DNA from: Amblyomma americanum
Taxonomy: Eukaryota > Arthropoda > Arachnida > Ixodida > Ixodidae
Direction of reading: 5' to 3'
Assembly: GCF_052857255.1 (NCBI RefSeq)
Contig: NW_027526704.1
Coordinates: 1 to 64,000 of the forward strand
DNA: 64,000 bases
Under the pieces are notes generated by a model that saw only the letters and a list, made by a program, of their open reading frames with translations, was not told where the DNA came from and ran no database searches. The position numbers and the translations under genes were made by a program. Shown here in pieces: positions 25,211-37,493 of the stretch (its first letter is position 1; every line of letters begins with the position of its first letter).

Positions 25211-27258
25211 GCTTAATACAGCGAAACAAGCTGTTTTAGACCGGAACGAGCTAAATCACAACACATCGGTATTACAAGTATTCCACGTGATACTCGTCAA
25301 AACGTTTTCTCTTATAACTGGGCGAAAAGCATGTATTCTTGCTTAATACAACGAAACAAGCTGTTTTAGACCGAAACGAGCTAAATCTGAACACATCGGT
25401 TTTACAAGTATCCACGTGATACTCGTCAAAACTTTCTCTCTTATAACTGCGCGAAAAGCATGTATTCTTGCTTAATACAACGAAACAAGCTGTTTTAGAC
25501 CGAAACGAGCTAAATCATAACACATCGGTTTTACAAGTGTCTCTCTAATAGGCGTCAAAACTTTTTCTTCTATAACTGCGCGTAAAGCATGTATTCGTGC
25601 TTAATACAACGAAACAAGTTGTTTAAAACCGAAACGAGCTAAATCTGAACACATCGGTTTTACAAGTGTCCCTGTGACACGCGTCAAAACTTTTTCTCTG
25701 CGAAAAGCATGTATTCTTGCTTAATACAGCGAAACAAGCTGTTTTGGACCGAAACGAGCTAAATCACAACACAAAGGTTTTACAAGTGTTCCTCTGATAC
25801 GCGTCAAAACTTTTTCTCTTATAACTGCGCGAAAAGCATGTATTCTTGCTTAATACAGCGAAACAAGCTGTTTTAGACCGAAACGAGCTAAATCACAACA
25901 CATCGGTTTTACAAGTGTTCCTCTGATACGCGTCAAAACTTTTTCTCTTATAACTGCGCGAAAAGCATGTATTCGTGCTTAATACAACGAAACAAGCTGT
26001 TTAAGACCGAAACGAGCTAAATCTGAACACATCGGTTTTACAAGTATCCACGTGATACTCGTCAAAACTTTTTCTCTTATAACTGCGCGAAAAGCATGTA
26101 TTCTTGCTTAATACAGCGAAACAAGCTGTTTTAGACCGAAACGAGCTAAATCACAACAGAAAGGTTTTACAAGTGTTCCTCTGATACGCGTCAAAACTTT
26201 TTCTCTTATGACTGCGCGAAAAGAATGTATTCTTGCTTAATACTACGAAACAAGCTGTTTTAGACCGAAACGAGCTAAATCACAACACATCGGTATTACA
26301 AGTATTCCACGTGATACTCGTCAAAACGTTTTCTCTTATAACTGGGCGAAAAGCATGTATTCTTGCTTAATACAACGAAACAAGCTGTTTTAGACCGAAA
26401 CGAGCTAAATCTGAACACATCGGTTTTACAAGTATCCACGTGATACTCGTCAAAACTTTCTCTCTTATAACTGCGCGAAAAGCATGTATTCTTGCTTAAT
26501 ACAACGAAACAAGCTGTTTTAGACCGAAACGAGCTAAATCATAACACATCGGTTTTACAAGTGTCTCTCTAATAGGCGTCAAAACTTTTTCTTCTATACC
26601 TGCGCGTAAAGCATGTATTCGTGCTTAATACAACGAAACAAGTTGTTTAAAACCGAAACGAGCTAAATCTGAACACATCGGTTTTACAAGTGTCCCTGTG
26701 ACACGCGTCAAAACTTTTTCTCTGCGAAAAGCATGTATTCTTGCTTAATACAGCGAAACAAGCTGTTTTGGACCGAAACGAGCTAAATCACAACACAAAG
26801 GTTTTACAAGTGTTCCTCTGATACGCGTCAAAACTTTTTCTCTTATAACTGCGCGAAAAGCATGTATTCTTGCTTAATACAGCGAAACAAGCTGTTTTAG
26901 ACCGAAACGAGCTAAATCACAACACATCGGTTTTACAAGTGTTCCTCTGATACGCGTCAAAACTTTTTCTCTTATAACTGCGCGAAAAGCATGTATTCGT
27001 GCTTAATACAACGAAACAAGCTGTTTAAGACCGAAACGAGCTAAATCTGAACACATCGGTTTTACAAGTATCCACGTGATACTCGTCAAAACTTTTTCTC
27101 TTATAACTGCGCGAAAAGCATGTATTCTTGCTTAATACAGCGAAACAAGCTGTTTTAGACCGAAACGAGCTAAATCACAACAGAAAGGTTTTACAAGTGT
27201 TCCTCTGATACGCGTCAAAACTTTTTCTCTTATGACTGCGCGAAAAGAATGTATTCTT
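25211..27258 (+). repeat. 1,024-bp tandem duplication of 8 monomers
   Basis: The string H I J K F U' E' F* at 25211-26234 is repeated at 26235-27258. The offset is 1,024 bp for the private aagtattccacg (25276 and 26300), for K (25599 to 26623) and for F with gttttggacc (25719 and 26743), a variant seen nowhere else in the window. Copy-specific changes are ccggaacg in the first H and ctatacctg after the second J. F* is followed in both copies by ttatgactg and aagaatg. Confidence 0.93.
26235..26364 (+). repeat. Hybrid C/H monomer at the 1,024-bp duplication junction
   Basis: The first part is class C: it follows ttatgactgcgcgaaaagaatg and has cttaatactacg. The second part is class H: cggtattac, aagtattccacgtg, aacgttttctc and then ctgggcg. 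At the same place after the next F* (27259) a full C follows. The exchange therefore joined the C after F* to the H at the start of the unit, within the shared run between tactacg and cacatcggt. Confidence 0.9.
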
Positions 27259-28680
27259 GCTTAATACTACGAAACAAGCTGTTTTAGACCGAAACGAGCT
27301 AAATCACAACACATCGGTTTTACAAGTGTTCCTCTGATACGCGTCTGAACTTTTTCTCTTATAACTGCGCGAAAAGCATGTATTCTTGCTTAATACAGCG
27401 AAACAAGCTGTTTTAAACCGAAACGAGCTAAATCACAACACATCGGTATTACAAGTGTTCCACGTGATACTCGTCAAAACTTTTTCTCTTATAACTGCGC
27501 GAAAAGCATGTATTCGTGCTTAATACAACGAAACAAGCTGTTTAAGACCGAAACGAGCTAAATCTGAACACATCGGTTTTTCAAGTATCCACGTGATACT
27601 CGTCAAAACTTTTTCTCTTATAACTGCGCGAAAAGCATGTATTCTTGCTTAATACAGCGAAACAAGCTGTTTTAGACCGAAACGAGCTAAATCACAACAC
27701 AAAGGTTTTACAAGTGTTCCTCTGATACGCGTCAAAACTTTTTCTCTTATAACTGCGCGAAAAGCATGTATTCTTGCTTAATACAACGAAACAAGCTGTT
27801 TTAGACCGAAACGAGCTAAATCACAAAACATCGGTTTTACAAGTGTTCCTCTGATACGCGTCTAAACTTTTTCTCTTATAACTGCGCGAAAAGCATGTAT
27901 TCGTGCTTAATACAACGAAACAAGCTGTTTTAGACCGAAACGAGCTAAATGTGAACACATCGGTTTTACAAGTGTCCCTCTGACACGCGTCAAAACTTTT
28001 TCTCTTATAACTGCGCGAAAAGCACGTATTCTTGCTTAATACAGCGAAACAAGCTGTTTTAGACCGAAATGAGCTAAATCACAACACATCGGTTTTACAA
28101 GTGTTCCTCTGATACGCGTCAACTCTTTTTTCTCTTATAGCTGCGCGAAAAGCATGTATTCGTGCTTAGTCCAACGAAACAAGCTGTTTTAGACCGAAAC
28201 GAGGTAAATCTGAACACATCGGTTTTACAAGTGTCTCTCTAATACGCGTCAAAACTTTTTCTCTTATAACTGCGCGAAAAGCATGTATTCTTGCTTAATA
28301 CAGCGAAACAAGCTGTTTTAGACCGAAACGAGCTAAATCACAACACATCGGTTTTACAAGTGTTCGTCTGATACGCGTCAACTCTTTTTTCTCTTATAAC
28401 TGCTCGAAAAGCATGTATTTCTGCTTAATACAGCGAAACAAGCTGTTTTAGACCGAAACGAGCTAAATCACAACACATCGGTTTTACAAGTGTTCCTCTG
28501 ATACGCCTCTAAACTTTTTCTCTTATAACTGCGCGAAAAGCATGTATTCGTGCTTAATACAGCGAAACAAGCTGTTTTAGACCGAAACGAGCTAAATCAC
28601 AACACATCGGTTTTACAAGTGTTCCTCTGATACGCGTCAAAACTTTTTCTCTTATAACTGCGCGAAAAGCATGTATTCTT
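27259..28680 (+). repeat. Array block C D E F A' B' G1 M N O P/U
   Basis: Eleven monomers. G1 at 28034 is preceded by gcacgtatt, which creates a private change in the otherwise constant gcatgta, and ends with the cgtcaactctttttt of class N before M at 28164. So M', the truncated monomer and one N have been skipped. The last monomer, 28552, begins like P (tattcgtgctt) but continues as a plain U, a further hybrid that leads straight into H at 28681. Confidence 0.82.
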
Positions 28681-31600
28681 GCTTAATACAGCGAAACAAG
28701 CTGTTTTAGACCGAAACGAGCTAAATCACAACACATCGGTATTACAAGTATTCCACGTGATACTCGTCAAAACGTTTTCTCTTATAACTGGGCGAAAAGC
28801 ATGTATTCTTGCTTAATACAACGAAACAAGCTGTTTTAGACCGAAACGAGCTAAATCTGAACACATCGGTTTTACAAGTATCCACGTGATACTCGTCAAA
28901 ACTTTCTCTCTTATAACTGCGCGAAAAGCATGTATTCTTGCTTAATACAACGAAACAAGCTGTTTTAGACCGAAACGAGCTAAATCATAACACATCGGTT
29001 TTACAAGTGTCTCTCTAATAGGCGTCAAAACTTTTTCTTCTATAACTGCGCGTAAAGCATGTATTCGTGCTTAATACAACGAAACAAGTTGTTTAAAACC
29101 GAAACGAGCTAAATCTGAACACATCGGTTTTACAAGTGTCCCTGTGACACGCGTCAAAACTTTTTCTCTGCGAAAAGCATGTATTCTTGCTTAATACAGC
29201 GAAACAAGCTGTTTTAGACCGAAACGAGCTAAATCACAACACAAAGGTTTTACAAGTGTTCCTCTGATACGCGTCAAAACTTTTTCTCTTATAACTGCGC
29301 GAAAAGCATGTATTCTTGCTTAATACAGCGAAACAAGCTGTTTTAGACCGAAACGAGCTAAATCACAACACATCGGTTTTACAAGTGTTCCTCTGATACG
29401 CGTCAAAACTTTTTCTCTTATAACTGCGCGAAAAGCATGTATTCGTGCTTAATACAACGAAACAAGCTGTTTAAGACCGAAACGAGCTAAATCTGAACAC
29501 ATCGGTTTTACAAGTATCCACGTGATACTCGTCAAAACTTTTTCTCTTATAACTGCGCGAAAAGCATGTATTCTTGCTTAATACAGCGAAACAAGCTGTT
29601 TTAGACCGAAACGAGCTAAATCACAACAGAAAGGTTTTACAAGTGTTCCTCTGATACGCGTCAAAACTTTTTCTCTTATGACTGCGCGAAAAGAATGTAT
29701 TCTTGCTTAATACTACGAAACAAGCTGTTTTAGACCGAAACGAGCTAAATCACAACACATCGGTTTTACAAGTGTTCCTCTGATACGCGTCTAAACTTTT
29801 TCACTTATAACTGCGCGAAAAGCATGTATTCTTGCTTAATACAGCGAAACAAGCTGTTTTAAACCGAAACGAGCTAAATCACAACACATCGGTATTACAA
29901 GTGTTCCACGTGATACTCGTCAAAACTTTTTCTCTTATAACTGCGCGAAAAGCATGTATTCGAGCTTAATACAACGAAACAAGCTGTTTAAGACCGAAAC
30001 GAGCTAAATCTGAACACATCGGTTTTACAAGTATCCACGTGATACTCGTCAAAACTTTTTCTCTTATAACTGCGCGAAAAGCATGTATTCTTGCTTAATA
30101 CAGCGAAACAAGCTGTTTTAGACCGAAACGAGCTAAATCACAACACAAAGGTTTTACAAGTGTTCCTCTGATACGCGTCAAAACTTTTTCTCTTATAACT
30201 GCGCGAAAAGCATGTATTCGTGCTTAATACAACGAAACAAGCTGTTTTAGACCGAAACGAGCTAAATCACAACACATCGGTTTTACAAGTGTTCCTCTGA
30301 TACGCCTCTAAACTTTTTCTCTTATAACTGCGCGAAAAGCATGTATTCGTGCTTAATACAACGAAACAAGCTGTTTTAGACCGAAACGAGCTAAATCTGA
30401 ACACATCGGTTTTACAAGTGTCCCTGTGACAGGCGTCAAAACTTTTTCTCTTATAACTGCGCGAAAAGCATGTATTTCTGCTTAATACAGCGAAACAAGC
30501 TGTTTTAGACCGAAACGAGCTAAATCACAACACATCGGTTTTACAAGTGTTCCTCTGATACGCCTCTAAACTTTTTCTCTTATAACTGCGCGAAAAGCAT
30601 GTATTCGTGCTTAATACAACGAAACAAGCTGTTTTAGACCGAAACGAGCTAAATCTGAACACATCGGTTTTACAAGTGTCCCTGTGACAGGCGTCAAAAC
30701 TTTTTCTCTTATAACTGCGCGAAAAGCATGTATTCTTGCTTAATACAGCGAAACAAGTTGTTTTAGACCGAAACGAGCTAAATCACAACACATCGGTTTT
30801 ACAAGTGTTCCTCTGATACGCGTCTAAACTTTTTCTCTTATAACTGCGCGAAAAGCATGTATTCGTGCTAAATACAACGAAACAAGCTGTTTTAGACCGA
30901 AACGAGCTAAATCTGAACACATCGGTTTTACAAGTGTCCCTGTGACACGCGTCAAAACTTTTTCTCTTATAACTGCGCGAAAAGCATGTATTCTTGCTTA
31001 ATACAGCGAAACAAGCTGTTTTAGACCGAAACGAGCTAAATCACAACACATCGGTTTTACAAGTGTTCCTCTGATACGCGTCAAAACTTTTTCTCTTATA
31101 ACTGCGCGAAAAGCATGTATTCTTGCTTAATACAACGAAACAAGCTGTTTTAGACCGAAATGAGCTAAATCACATCACATCGGTTTTACAAGTGTTCCTC
31201 TGATACGCGTCGAAACTTTTTCTCTTATAACTGCGCGAAAAGCATGTATTCTTGCTTAATACAGCGAAACAAGCTGTTTTAGACCGAAACGAGCTAAATC
31301 ACAACACATCGGTATTACAAGTGTTCCACGTGATACTCGTCAAAACGTTTTCTCTTATAACTGGGCGAAAAGCATGTATTCTTGCTTAATACAACGAAAC
31401 AAGCTGTTTTAGACCGAAACGAGCTAAATCTGAACACATCGGTTTTACAAGTATCCACGTGATACTCGTCAAAACTTTCTCTCTTATAACTGCGCGAAAA
31501 GCATGTATTCTTGCTTAATACAACGAAACAAGCTGTTTTAGACCGAAACGAGCTAAATCATAACACATCGGTTTTACAAGTGTCTCTCTAATAGGCGTCA

Positions 31601-32794
31601 AAACTTTTTCTTCTATAACTGCGCGTAAAGCATGTATTCGTGCTTAATACAACGAAACAAGTTGTTTAAAACCGAAACGAGCTAAATCTGAACACATCGG
31701 TTTTACAAGTGTCCCTGTGACACGCGTCAAAACTTTTTCTCTGCGAAAAGCATGTATTCTTGCTTAATACAGCGAAACAAGCTGTTTTAGACCGAAACGA
31801 GCTAAATCACAACACAAAGGTTTTACAAGTGTTCCTCTGATACGCGTCAAAACTTTTTCTCTTATAACTGCGCGAAAAGCATGTATTCTTGCTTAATACA
31901 GCGAAACAAGCTGTTTTAGACCGAAACGAGCTAAATCACAACACATCGGTTTTACAAGTGTTCCTCTGATACGCGTCAAAACTTTTTCTCTTATAACTGC
32001 GCGAAAAGCATGTATTCGTGCTTAATACAACGAAACAAGCTGTTTAAGACCGAAACGAGCTAAATCTGAACACATCGGTTTTACAAGTATCCACGTGATA
32101 CTCGTCAAAACTTTTTCTCTTATAACTGCGCGAAAAGCATGTATTCTTGCTTAATACAGCGAAGCAAGCTGTTTTAGACCGAAACGAGCTAAATCACAAC
32201 AGAAAGGTTTTACAAGTGTTCCTCTGATACGCGTCAAAACTTTTTCTCTTATGACTGCGCGAAAAGAATGTATTCTTGCTTAATACTACGAAACAAGCTG
32301 TTTTAGACCGAAACGAGCTAAATCACAACACATCGGTTTTACAAGTGTTCCTCTGATACGCGTCTAAACTTTTTCACTTATAACTGCGCGAAAAGCATGT
32401 ATTCTTGCTTAATACAGCGAAACAAGCTGTTTTAAACCGAAACGAGCTAAATCACAACACATCGGTATTACAAGTGTTCCACGTGATACTCGTCAAAACT
32501 TTTTCTCTTATAACTGCGCGAAAAGCATGTATTCGTGCTTAATACAACGAAACAAGCTGTTTAAGACCGAAACGAGCTAAATCTGAACACATCGGTTTTA
32601 CAAGTATCCACGTGATACTCGTCAAAACTTTTTCTCTTATAACTGCGCGAAAAGCATGTATTCTTGCTTAATACAGCGAAACAAGCTGTTTTAGACCGAA
32701 ACGAGCTAAATCACAACACAAAGGTTTTACAAGTGTTCCTCTGATACGCGTCAAAACTTTTTCTCTTATAACTGCGCGAAAAGCATGTATTCTT
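28681..32794 (+). repeat. 2,573-bp tandem period (H to F string in two copies)
   Basis: The 12-monomer string H I J K F U' E' F* C' D E' F is at 28681-30221 and at 31254-32794, offset 2,573 bp at H and at C' (29705 and 32278). Both C' copies carry the uncommon tttttcacttataac. Between them lie O/P P O P Q R S G2. Differences include tcgagctt in E' at 29964, gcgaagcaag in F* at 32149, and aagtattcc in the first H only. The first copy runs into O/P, the second into A' B' G1. Confidence 0.88.
30222..30737 (+). repeat. Two-monomer (258-bp) duplication of O P
   Basis: Monomers at 30222 and 30480 both end in acgcctctaaac (class O) and those at 30351 and 30609 both are P with gtccctgtgacagg, spacing 258 bp. 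The first O-like monomer starts like P or E (tattcgtgcttaatacaacg) instead of tatttctgctt, so it is the hybrid made at the joint. Confidence 0.85.
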
Positions 32795-35186
32795 GCTTAA
32801 TACAACGAAACAAGCTGTTTTAGACCGAAACGAGCTAAATCACAAAACATCGGTTTTACAAGTGTTCCTCTGATACGCGTCTAAACTTTTTCTCTTATAA
32901 CTGCGCGAAAAGCATGTATTCGTGCTTAATACAACGAAACAAGCTGTTTTAGACCGAAACGAGCTAAATGTGAACACATCGGTTTTACAAGTGTCCCTCT
33001 GACACGCGTCAAAACTTTTTCTCTTATAACTGCGCGAAAAGCATGTATTCTTGCTTAATACAGCGAAACAAGCTGTTTTAGACCGAAATGAGCTAAATCA
33101 CAACACATCGGTTTTACAAGTGTTCCTCTGATACGCGTCAAAACTTTTTTCTCTTATAACTGCGCGAAAAGCATGTATTCTTGCTTAGTCCAACGAAACA
33201 AGCTGTTTTAGACCGAAACGAGCTAAATCACAACACATCGGTTTTACAAGTGTCTCTCTAATACGCGTCAAAACTTTTTCTCTTATAACTGCGCGAAAAG
33301 CATGTATTCCTGCTTAATACAGCGAAACAAGCTGTCAAATTTTTTTCTCTTATAACTGCGCGAAAAGCATGTATTCTTGCTTAATACAGCGAAACAAGCT
33401 GTTTTAGACCGAAACGAGCTAAATCACAACACATCGGTTTTACCAGTGTTCCTCTGATACGCGTCAACTCTTTTTTCTCTTATAGCTGCGCGAAAAGCAT
33501 GTATTCGTGCTTAGTCCAACGAAACAAGCTGTTTTAGACCGAAACGAGGTAAATCTGAACACATCGGTTTTACAAGTGTTTCTCTAATACGCGTCTAAAC
33601 TTTTTCTCTTATAACTGCGCGAAAAGCATGTATTCGTGCTAAATACAACGAAACAAGCTGTTTTAGACCGAAACGAGCTAAATCTGAACACATCGGTTTT
33701 ACAAGTGTCCCTGTGACACGCGTCAAAACTTTTTCTCTTATAACTGCGCGAAAAGCATGTATTCTTGCTTAATACAGCGAAACAAGCTGTTTTAGACCGA
33801 AACGAGCTAAATCACAACACATCGGTTTTACAAGTGTTCCTCTGATACGCGTCAAAACTTTTTCTCTTATAACTGCGCGAAAAGCATGTATTCTTGCTTA
33901 ATACAACGAAACAAGCTGTTTTAGACCGAAATGAGCTAAATCACAACACATCGGTTTTACAAGTGTCCCTGTGACAGGCGTCAAAACTTTTTCTCTTATA
34001 ACTGCGCGAAAAGCATGTATTCTTGCTTAATACAGCGAAACAAGCTGTTTTAGACCGAAACGAGCTAAATCACAATACATCGGTTTTACAAGTGTCCCTG
34101 TGACACGCGTCAAAACTTTTTCTCTTAAACCGCGCGAAAAGCATGTATTCTTGCTTAATACAGCGAAACAAGCTGTTTTAGACCGAAACGAGCTAAATCA
34201 CAAAACATCGGTTTTACAAGTGTTCCTCTGATACGCGTCTAAACTTTTTCTCTTATAACTGCGCGAAAAGCATGTATTCGTGCTTAATACAACGAAACAA
34301 GCTGTTTTAGACCGAAACGAGCTAAATGTGAACACATCGGTTTTACAAGTGTCCCTCTGACACGCGTCAAAACTTTTTCTCTAATAACTGCGCGAAAAGC
34401 ATGTATTCTTGCTTAATACTACGGAACAAGCTGTTTTAGACCGAAACGAGCTAAATCACAACACATCGGTTTTACAAGTGTTCCTCTGATACGCGTCTGA
34501 ACTTTTTCTCTTATAACTGCGCGAAAAGCATGTATTCTTGCTTAATACAGCGAAACAAGCTGTTTTAAACCGAAACGAGCTAAATCACAACACATCGGTA
34601 TTACAAGTGTTCCACGTGATACTCGTCAAAACTTTTTCTCTTATAACTGCGCGAAAAGCATGTATTCGTGCTTAATACAACGAAACAAGCTGTTTAAGAC
34701 CGAAACGAGCTAAATCTGAACACATCGGTTTTTCAAGTATCCACGTGATACTCGTCAAAACTTTTTCTCTTATAACTGCGCGAAAAGCATGTATTCTTGC
34801 TTAATACAGCGAAACAAGCTGTTTTAGACCGAAACGAGCTAAATCACAACACAAAGGTTTTACAAGTGTTCCTCTGATACGCGTCAAAACTTTTTCTCTT
34901 ATAACTGCGCGAAAAGCATGTATTCGTGCTTAATACAACGAAACAAGCTGTTTAAGACCGAAACGAGCTAAATCTGAACACATCGGTTTTACAAGTATCC
35001 ACGTGATACTCGTCAAAACTTTTTCTCTTATAACTGCGCGAAAAGCATGTATTCTTGCTTAATACAGCGAAACAAGCTGTTTTAGACCGAAACGAGCTAA
35101 ATCACAACACAAAGGTTTTACAAGTGTTCCTCTGATACGCGTCAACTCTTTTTTCTCTTATAACTGCGCGAAAAGCATGTATTTCT
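32795..35186 (+). repeat. Array block A' B' G1 M' truncated N M/R R S G2/P V A'' B' C D E F E' F/N
   Basis: This block introduces several hybrids that then recur. M/R at 33509 starts cttagtccaacg and ends gcgtctaaac. G2/P at 33897 has gaaatgagc then gtccctgtgacagg. V at 34026 is a plain front with gtccctgtgacacg. F/N at 35057 has cacaacacaaagg then cgtcaactctttttt. The same order is found near 39.9-42.2, 44.9-47.0 and 51.4-53.4 kb, so this is a derived higher-order unit that has itself been multiplied. Private changes: cacaatacatc and tcttaaaccgcgcg around 34070-34130, and acggaac in C at 34411. Confidence 0.83.
33312..33378 (+). repeat. Truncated 67-bp monomer, copy 4
   Basis: Same joint. 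It is followed by an N with ttttaccagtg and a hybrid M/R monomer (gtttctctaatacgcgtc then taaac), a combination also seen after the copies at 40334, 45184 and 51955. These four form one lineage. Confidence 0.92.
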
Positions 35187-37493
35187 GCTTAATACAGCGA
35201 AACAAGCTGTTTTAGACCGAAACGAGCTAAATCACAACACATCGGTTTTACAAGTGTTCCTCTGATACGCCTCTAAACTTTTTCTCTTATAACTGCGCGA
35301 AAAGCATGTATTCGTGCTTAATACAACGAAACAAGCTGTTTTAGACCGAAACGAGCTAAATCTGAACACATCGGTTTTACAAGTGTCCCTGTGACAGGCG
35401 TCAAAACTTTTTCTCTTATAACTGCGCGAAAAGCATGTATTCTTGCTTAATACAGCGAAACAAGTTGTTTTAGACCGAAACGAGCTAAATCACAACACAT
35501 CGGTTTTACAAGTGTTCCTCTGATACGCGTCTAAACTTTTTCTCTTATAACTGCGCGAAAAGCATGTATTCGTGCTAAATACAACGAAACAAGCTGTTTT
35601 AGACCGAAACGAGCTAAATCTGAACACATCGGTTTTACAAGTGTCCCTGTGACACGCGTCAAAACTTTTTCTCTTATAACTGCGCGAAAAGCATGTATTC
35701 TTGCTTAATACAGCGAAACAAGCTGTTTTAGACCGAAACGAGCTAAATCACAACACATCGGTTTTACAAGTGTTCCTCTGATACGCGTCAAAACTTTTTC
35801 TCTTATAACTGCGCGAAAAGCATGTATTCTTGCTTAATACAACGAAACAAGCTGTTTTAGACCGAAATGAGCTAAATCACAACACATCGGTTTTACAAGT
35901 GTTCCTCTGATACGCGTCAAAACTTTTTCTCTTATAACTGCGCGAAAAGCATGTATTCTTGCTTAATACAGCGAAACAAGCTGTTTTAGACCGAAACGAG
36001 CTAAATCACAACACATCGGTATTACAAGTGTTCCACGTGATACTCGTCAAAACGTTTTCTCTTATAACTGGGCGAAAAGCATGTATTCTTGCTTAATACA
36101 ACGAAACAAGCTGTTTTAGACCGAAACGAGCTAAATCTGAACACATCGGTTTTACAAGTATCCACGTGATACTCGTCAAAACTTTCTCTCTTATAACTGC
36201 GCGAAAAGCATGTATTCTTGCTTAATACAACGAAACAAGCTGTTTTAGACCGAAACGAGCTAAATCATAACACATCGGTTTTACAAGTGTCTCTCTAATA
36301 GGCGTCAAAACTTTTTCTTCTATAACTGCGCGTAAAGCATGTATTCGTGCTTAATACAACGAAACAAGTTGTTTAAAACCGAAACGAGCTAAATCTGAAT
36401 ACATCGGTTTTACAAGTGTCCCTGTGACACGCGTCAAAACTTTTTCTCTGCGAAAAGCATGTATTCTTGCTTAATACAGCGAAACAAGCTGTTTTAGACC
36501 GAAACGAGCTAAATCACAACACAAAGGTTTTACAAGTGTTCCTCTGATACGCTTTCTCTTATAACTGCGCGACAAAAGCATGTATTCTTGCTTAATACAG
36601 CGAAACAAGCTGTTTTAGACCGAAACGAGCTAAATCACAACACATCGGTTTTACAAGTGTTCCTCTGATACGCGTCAAAACTTTTTCTCTTATAACTGCG
36701 CGAAAAGCATGTATTCGTGCTTAATACAACGAAACAAGCTGTTTAAGACCGAAACGAGCTAAATCTGAACACATCGGTTTTACAAGTATCCACGTGATAC
36801 TCGTCAAAACTTTTTCTCTTATAACTGCGCGAAAAGCATGTATTCTTGCTTAATACAGCGAAACAAGCTGTTTTAGGACCGAAACGAGCTAAATCACAAC
36901 AGAAAGGTTTTACAAGTGTTCCTCTGATACGCGTCAAAACTTTTTCTCTTATGACTGCGCGAAAAGAATGTATTCTTGCTTAATACTACGAAACAAGCTG
37001 TTTAAGACCGAAACGAGCTAAATCTGAACACATCGTTTTTCAAGTATCCACGTGATACTCGTCAAAACTTTTTCTCTTATAACTGCGCGAAAAGCATGTA
37101 TTCTTGCTTAATACAGCGAAACAAGCTGTTTTAGACCGAAACGAGCTAAATCACAACACAAAGGTTTTACAAGTGTTCCTCTGATACGCGTCAAAACTTT
37201 TTCTCTTATAACTGCGCGAAAAGCATGTATTCGTGCTTAATACAACGAAACAAGCTGTTTAAGACCGAAACGAGCTAAATCTGAACACATCGGTTTTACA
37301 AGTATCCACGTGATACTCGTCAAAACTTTTTCTCTTATAACTGCGCGAAAAGCATGTATTCTTGCTTAATACAGCGAAACAAGCTGTTTTAGACCGAAAC
37401 GAGCTAAATCACAACACAAAGGTTTTACAAGTGTTCCTCTGATACGCGTCAACTCTTTTTTCTCTTATAACTGCGCGAAAAGCATGTATTTCT
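35187..37493 (+). repeat. Array block O P Q R S G2 H I J K F U' E' F* C'/E F E' F/N
   Basis: Eighteen monomers running from one O to the next. The monomer at 36978 begins as C' (aagaatg, tactacg) and continues as E (tttaagacc, tctgaac, tttttcaag), so the D E' F A' to D stretch present in the neighbouring unit has been skipped. K at 36349 has gaatacatc. F at 36469 lacks about 11 bp (tacgctttctctt) and is followed by gcgacaaaagc. From here private indels become frequent. Confidence 0.8.
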
